Of a stretch of 64,000 nucleotides of DNA, positions 61,058 through 64,000 are shown piece after piece. The notes beneath the pieces were generated by a model. The model saw only the letters and a program-made list of their open reading frames with translations. It made no database searches and had not been told where the DNA came from. Position 1 is the stretch's first letter, and the number at the start of each line of letters is the position of its first letter. The stretch comes from an uncultured Pelagibacteraceae bacterium (lineage in GTDB: Bacteria > Pseudomonadota > Alphaproteobacteria > Pelagibacterales > Pelagibacteraceae), in assembly GCA_902515185.1 (NCBI GenBank), contig CABXTN010000003.1, forward strand, positions 1-64,000, in the 5' to 3' direction. A program made the translations under genes and the position numbers.

Positions 61058-62589
61058 TGTTTAAAATGTCTAGTTTTAGAAAAAACTAATTTAGTTCCTG
61101 TATCGTTTGCAAATTTAATTATTTCTTTATCACGAATAGATCCAGAGGGTTGAATAATTGCCGTTACTCCAGCCTGAACCAATTCCTCAAATCCATCAAC
61201 AAAAGGGAAAAAAGCATCAGAAGCTGCCAAGATTTCACCGTTTAAATTATTTTGAAATTTTTTATATTTATTAATAGCAATTCTGCAGCTATCTAATCTA
61301 CTAGGTTGCCCAGAACCAATACCTATCGTTGAATTTTCATTAGCAAGAATAATAGCATTTGATTTAACAAATCTACACACATTAAATGCAAAAATTAAAT
61401 TTTTAAGAGTTTTTGTACTCGGCTTTGCTTTTGACACTATTTTAAAATCTTTTAAAGAAAATTTCTTATTATCCGATGATTGAAGCATTAATGTATTAAA
61501 ATTTGAAACTATATCCAAATTATTATTTGTTGTTACCTTGCTTGAGTCAATTAGTCTAAGATTTTTCTTTTTCTTTAAAATTTTTAAAGCATCTTTATCA
61601 AAGCCATTTCCAATAATAACCTCAAAGAAAATATTACTAATTTCTTTCGCTACTTTTTTATTAATTTTAAAATTACATGAAACAATTCCACCAAATGCAC
61701 TTAATGGATCGCACTTTAAAGCTAACTTAAAACTTTGGATTTTTGAATTACTTGCAGAAACACCACAAGGATTAGCATGCTTAACAATTACTGTGCCTTT
61801 ATTTCTTGGTAAAGTTTTAGATATATTTAGTGCTGCAAAAATATCATTATAATTATTATAACTTAACTTCTTTCCATTTAATTTTATTAATTCTAAACTA
61901 TTTTTTGAATAAATTGATGCCTCCTGATGTGGATTTTCCCCATATCTTAATTTCTCAACTAAATTTGCATAAAATAATTTTTTTTTTGGGAATTTATTTT
62001 TTTGAAGTGAGTTAAAATAATTTGAAATTAAACTATCATAATATCCAGTTTCAGTAAAAGCTTCTGAGGAAAGCTTTTCCCTTAGGTCCAAAGAGGTTGA
62101 GCCATTATGTTTTAATAATTGAAAAATTACTTCATCATACTGATTTGGATTTGTTACCACTGTAACATCTTTGAAATTTTTTGCTGCAGCTCTAACCAAA
62201 GTTGGACCACCGATATCAATATTTTCAATAATTTTATTCTGATTATTAGTTTTTTTTAAAACTTTTTGGAAAGGGTAAAAATTTACTACAACTAAATCAA
62301 TCTCTGAAAAAGCATTCATCCTAGACTCTAACTTATGTTTCTTATCAGCTCGTTTCATTAAAATTCCCCCATGGATTTTGGGATGAAGTGTTTTAACTCT
62401 ACCGCCTAATATTTCAGGATAATTGGTGTATTGTGAGATTTCTATAGACTTAAATCCTAACTTTTTAATTTCTTTAAATGTTCCCCCAGAACTAATTATT
62501 TCAATATTAAATTTATCTAATATTTTTAATAAATTTTTTATATTTTTTTTATCATAAATGGATATTAATGCTTTTTTTATTTTTCTCAT
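61054..62589 (-). CDS. purH: Bifunctional AICAR formyltransferase/IMP cyclohydrolase
   Basis: KKALISIYDKKNIKNLLKIL, GRVKTLHPKIHGGIL, LRYGENPHQEASIY, VKHANPCGVS. Confidence 0.98.
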   Translation of the reverse strand: MRKIKKALISIYDKKNIKNLLKILDKFNIEIISSGGTFKEIKKLGFKSIEISQYTNYPEILGGRVKTLHPKIHGGILMKRADKKHKLESRMNAFSEIDLVVVNFYPFQKVLKKTNNQNKIIENIDIGGPTLVRAAAKNFKDVTVVTNPNQYDEVIFQLLKHNGSTSLDLREKLSSEAFTETGYYDSLISNYFNSLQKNKFPKKKLFYANLVEKLRYGENPHQEASIYSKNSLELIKLNGKKLSYNNYNDIFAALNISKTLPRNKGTVIVKHANPCGVSASNSKIQSFKLALKCDPLSAFGGIVSCNFKINKKVAKEISNIFFEVIIGNGFDKDALKILKKKKNLRLIDSSKVTTNNNLDIVSNFNTLMLQSSDNKKFSLKDFKIVSKAKPSTKTLKNLIFAFNVCRFVKSNAIILANENSTIGIGSGQPSRLDSCRIAINKYKKFQNNLNGEILAASDAFFPFVDGFEELVQAGVTAIIQPSGSIRDKEIIKFANDTGTKLVFSKTRHFKH

Positions 62590-64000
62590 TAAATTTTCTC
62601 AATCTCCCATTTTATCTCTTTATTTTCATTTTGGATATTTCCTGAAATGACAATATTTTGATTCTCTAAAAATTGATTTTTAAAACCAAAAAATAATCCA
62701 GTTTCGAAATTCATATTATATTTGTCTGCTGTAAATTTCCAAGCTTCATTTTCGCATTCTATATATATAACTTTATTATCCTGTGTTTTCATTACTTTTG
62801 TATTAGGATCAAGATGAAACCTTATTTCAAAATTAAATTTTTTTCCTTTTTTCTTTCTAATTATTTTATCAATACCCATTATTTTTTTTGTGTCATTAAA
62901 ATATTCCAATCTTCTTTTATGGATAACTCCAAATCTTTTTAGATAGCCATCGTGAGCAGCGGATATGAACCAATAATTATCTTTTAAAATAATATTTTTA
63001 TCTAATATTTTAACCGACCCATTTAGTTCTGTCGTACCATTTGGCTTTTTAAAAAATTGAGCAGAGGAAGAATTACCTAATACAAGAGTATTTTGACATG
63101 CTGTTGTCTTAGAAATAAAGTTTAATTGGTGTTTATAATTTTGAAAATAGCCAGAGTTTGTAACTATTTTTTTCCCATTGCTTACAAATTCAAAAGATAA
63201 TGCTCCAGATTGGTAATCTTTCGAGAATCTTCTTTCAGGAGAAGGGCCAATATCCATAGCTAGTTCAAATTTTTTATTTTTAAGAAAAATATATCCTCCA
63301 GCTTCATGATCTTTACTTTTAAATTTATAACCAAGTCTAGAAATATAATTTTCAAATTCAAAACCATTTGAAATATGATTACCATTAAATAAATAATTTG
63401 TTTTGCTACTTTTATTTATTAAAAAATAAGACTGACCTAAATAATAAATTATTTCATCCAAGTATTCAGGTATTTCACTTTGAGATTCTTTTAACCATTC
63501 TCTTATTAAAATGAAATACTTTAAATAAAAATTTAATTGTCTTAAATTTCTTGATTTAGGAAAGCCTTCTTTATCAAAAGCTGACCTAATTATTTTTTTT
63601 AAAAGTTTTAAACCGTAATTTAAAAATTTAATTTTATCTTCGTATGCTAGACCTCCAAGTATTATTGCAGCACATCCTAAAATTTTGTCATCTACTCCTT
63701 TTGATCTCTCTATTTCGTTAATTAAATGATTAATTTGCTTTTTAATTAATTTATCAAATTTTTTTTTATAATCTTCCTCACTATTCTCATATGTTATTTT
63801 TGAATTTGAAATCCAAGAAATTATTCTTTTAGATAAAATATCTATTTCCCAGCTTTCATGATTATATCTATAATTTTTATTTATCCAGTTGATTATAACT
63901 TTTTGTATTTTATTTTTGGAAGATTTTAGATCTATTGTGAATAACCAAAAAAAACTATGAAGATTTTTAAAATCTTTTCTTCTTAGATTTTGTTCTGACC
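62589..64000 (-). CDS. Heparinase II/III-family protein, 5' end beyond window
   Basis: Open frame continues upstream of the ORF-track Met to the window edge (SEQNLRRKDFKNLHSFFWLFTIDLK...); HDGYLKRFGVIHKRRLEY and beta-rich C-terminal domain; next to purH. Confidence 0.82.
   Translation of the reverse strand, partial: SEQNLRRKDFKNLHSFFWLFTIDLKSSKNKIQKVIINWINKNYRYNHESWEIDILSKRIISWISNSKITYENSEEDYKKKFDKLIKKQINHLINEIERSKGVDDKILGCAAIILGGLAYEDKIKFLNYGLKLLKKIIRSAFDKEGFPKSRNLRQLNFYLKYFILIREWLKESQSEIPEYLDEIIYYLGQSYFLINKSSKTNYLFNGNHISNGFEFENYISRLGYKFKSKDHEAGGYIFLKNKKFELAMDIGPSPERRFSKDYQSGALSFEFVSNGKKIVTNSGYFQNYKHQLNFISKTTACQNTLVLGNSSSAQFFKKPNGTTELNGSVKILDKNIILKDNYWFISAAHDGYLKRFGVIHKRRLEYFNDTKKIMGIDKIIRKKKGKKFNFEIRFHLDPNTKVMKTQDNKVIYIECENEAWKFTADKYNMNFETGLFFGFKNQFLENQNIVISGNIQNENKEIKWEIEKI

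Noticed and set aside
1-64000. CRISPR arrays, prophage, IS elements, toxin-antitoxin or defence islands
   Set aside because: No spaced repeat arrays, transposase or integrase motifs, or defence genes recognised; nearly all ORFs are core metabolism or information processing.

Overview
This window is an AT-rich, extremely compact alphaproteobacterial chromosome segment. Gene content, compaction and low GC suggest the SAR11/Pelagibacterales lineage (inference). It carries about 60 genes, nearly all core housekeeping. I saw no prophage, IS element or CRISPR array. The central region (about 29.4-44.2 kb) matches the conserved alphaproteobacterial origin neighbourhood: parB-parA-rsmG-mnmG-mnmE, rho-hemJ-hemH-hemE, then kinase/pyrophosphorylase (PpsR)-maf-aroE-coaE-dnaQ-secB. 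The 281-bp AT-rich hemE/ppsR gap is the likely oriC, and a perfect canonical parS (TGTTTCACGTGAAACA) lies inside rsmG. Other blocks are grpE-dnaK-dnaJ-dapB, hslUV, hisBHAFE with an acyltransferase inserted, mcl-mtkA-mtkB-like genes, a major porin, and tRNA-Gly fused closely to a pterin dehydratase gene. The most interesting observations are: an unannotated 35-aa ArfA-like ORF (KPKKGKGSFERK) at 20979-21086; the reduced oriC; divergent genes that start on one shared ATGCAT; a tRNA-mRNA dicistron with a 6-nt gap; repeated convergent gene pairs sharing stop codons at TTAA/CTAA; and accessory genes (sulfotransferase, acyltransferase) inserted into core operons.
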